A stretch of DNA of 33,242 nt from Protostelium mycophagum (Eukaryota > Evosea > Variosea > Protosteliida > Protosteliaceae): assembly GCA_002081555.1 (NCBI GenBank), contig MZNV01002518.1, positions 1 to 33,242 of the forward strand, written 5' to 3'. Each line of letters starts with the position of its first letter. Position 1 is the stretch's first letter. Shown here in pieces: positions 32,284-33,242 of this stretch. The position numbers and the translations under genes were made by a program. Below the pieces are notes generated by a model. The model was not told the DNA's origin, did no database searches, and worked only from the letters and a program-made list of their open reading frames with translations.

Positions 32284-33242
32284 ATGACTTCTGCTGAAGA
32301 GGAATTGAATATCGCCGAAGAACCGATAGAGGACACCCCTAAATCACCTCTGATTGGAGTCTTAAGAAGTTCGAGACATGCAGCAGGACTAGATGATCAG
32401 GTGTGTGAAGCCACTCAATGAGAACTGAATCATCAATAGGAGGAATTGCAAGAAGGCACCTCTGAATTGAGTGACAGATTGCTCGCTATGGATGGTGAGT
32501 CTTAAGCGAAATTGAATTTTGAGATGAGCAGGCGCGCTTTCTTCAATCGATGGAACAAGTCTTGAAGAGGCACTATTGTCAGGAGATGATGTCTCTGAAT
32601 ATAACAACAAAACACATCAAGAGTTAGACTCAGAAGTCGAACAAACCGTGAAGGACTGTATCCTTTTCTTACGATTAAATACATGTTCATGTTGTGGACC
32701 TTGATCAAACCAAGTCGTAGCTGAGAGTGGAAACATAGACATACTGTCTTCTCAGATCAAGACGTGTACTGAGATTCTAGATAAAATGACCAATCTCTTG
32801 GATGGATTCCAAGGTGATCTACGTGATGTTTCCAAAGACATAGACGCCATGCAACGGGCTTCACGCTCCATTAATTTCTCTCTAAGAAACAGAAAGGTTT
32901 GCCTGTGACATGTGAACTGTTAAGATTAAAATACGTACTTAGGATGTAGTCGTTTCATTTACAGACTACATCAGAAAGATCGCAGTGGACAATCAGTTCA
33001 TCACAGACATATGTGATGGTGACATCAACGATCACTATCAAGAATGTCTCTCCATTCTTCACACCAAATTATACAATATAAAGAACATATCAGTATCACA
33101 GTCAGACCCTAAAGCATCGTCAGTGAGTAATTTTTTCATTTTAAAATACGAATATGATATTTATCTATACTATTGTTTTATTCGGCAACAAATTTTAACC
33201 TTTTTTGAAAGTGCGGTAGTTACCGTAGAAAACCACGGTATG
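32284..33242 (+). CDS. VPS52: VPS52, GARP/EARP tethering subunit, 5' part (window ends in an intron)
   Basis: VPS52 is the core coiled-coil subunit of GARP and EARP, which tether endosome-derived vesicles at the trans-Golgi and recycling endosomes. Exons: 32284-32400, 32440-32494, 32532-32657, 32715-32896, 32943-33122, then an intron running out of the window. The visible 220 residues begin MTSAEEELNIAEEP, with an acidic, probably flexible N-terminus. The family-typical helix starts around residue 107: LSSQIKTCTEILDKM, LLDGFQGDLRDVSKDIDAMQ and SINFSLRNRK, where VPS52 has its signature LxxKLxNRK-like end. Next comes a block beginning VVVSFTDYIRK and CDGDINDHYQECLSILHTKL, matching the conserved region after the coiled coil. 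All five exons keep frame. The start is the ATG at 32284; an upstream in-frame ATG at 32239 cannot be excluded. Confidence 0.9.

Overview
The window is nuclear DNA from a compact, intron-rich unicellular eukaryote. Most introns are 37-60 nt with GT..AG ends, intergenic gaps are mostly 100-450 bp, and the standard stop codons are used. I placed exons by hand, using frame closure and protein-family motifs. Ten genes close exactly in frame across 6-22 exons. Gene content (tyrosine-kinase-like receptor kinase, long-ectodomain Ctr protein, fungal-type Anp1/Mnn9 mannosyltransferase, class II fumarase, dynein light intermediate chain, VPS52) suggests an amoebozoan. That is an inference about lineage, not a demonstrated identity.

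Layout. 1-63: partial tRNA-Met(CAT) with a short intron, minus strand. 133-1359 (-): mitochondrial carrier with an exact 12-codon tandem duplication in its third signature motif. 1510-6849 (-): the most interesting gene, a 22-exon, 1350-residue single-pass receptor kinase. Its order is signal peptide, three hevein-like chitin-binding modules, a GH18 domain whose catalytic motif is destroyed, a GAIN-like domain with a GPS motif, one TM segment and a tyrosine-kinase-like domain. 7209-9478 (-): ALDH8A1-type semialdehyde dehydrogenase. 9555-9776 (-): possible small gene. 9900-11165 (+): Ctr-type copper transporter with a large Cys-rich ectodomain. 11499-13298 (-): unrecognised gene. About 13570-14023 (-): possible F-box protein. 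14298-15828 (+): J-domain/LRR fusion. About 15923-16391 (+): weak small gene. 16447-17819 (+): Anp1/Mnn9-family mannosyltransferase.

18284-20032 (-): a kinase-like gene of the Crinkler-associated sort, carrying an A8 frameshift and a 153-bp near-perfect internal duplication. 20182 to about 20770 (-): small C-terminally membrane-anchored protein of unknown function. 20950-23479 (+): bacterial-looking methionyl-tRNA synthetase with a C-terminal EMAPII-type tRNA-binding domain. About 23581-23737 (-): ankyrin-like remnant. 24044-24415 (+): Met/His/Gly-rich repeat protein. 24818-27299 (-): mitochondrial fumarase. 27511-29912 (-): dynein light intermediate chain. 30032-31971 (+): unrecognised acidic coiled-coil protein. 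32284 to the window end (+): VPS52 subunit of GARP/EARP, 5' part.

The genes are a mixture of housekeeping functions (tRNA charging, TCA cycle, dynein, Golgi tethering, Golgi mannosylation, mitochondrial transport, copper) with no operon-like logic. The receptor kinase is the standout. Its parts suggest chitin binding outside the cell by a non-hydrolysing lectin and pseudo-chitinase, a self-cleavable tethered stalk, and a cytoplasmic kinase output, as would suit a cell that meets fungi or chitinous prey. Three separate proteins in 33 kb contain recent in-frame tandem duplications, and the palindrome TGACGTCA is strongly over-represented.
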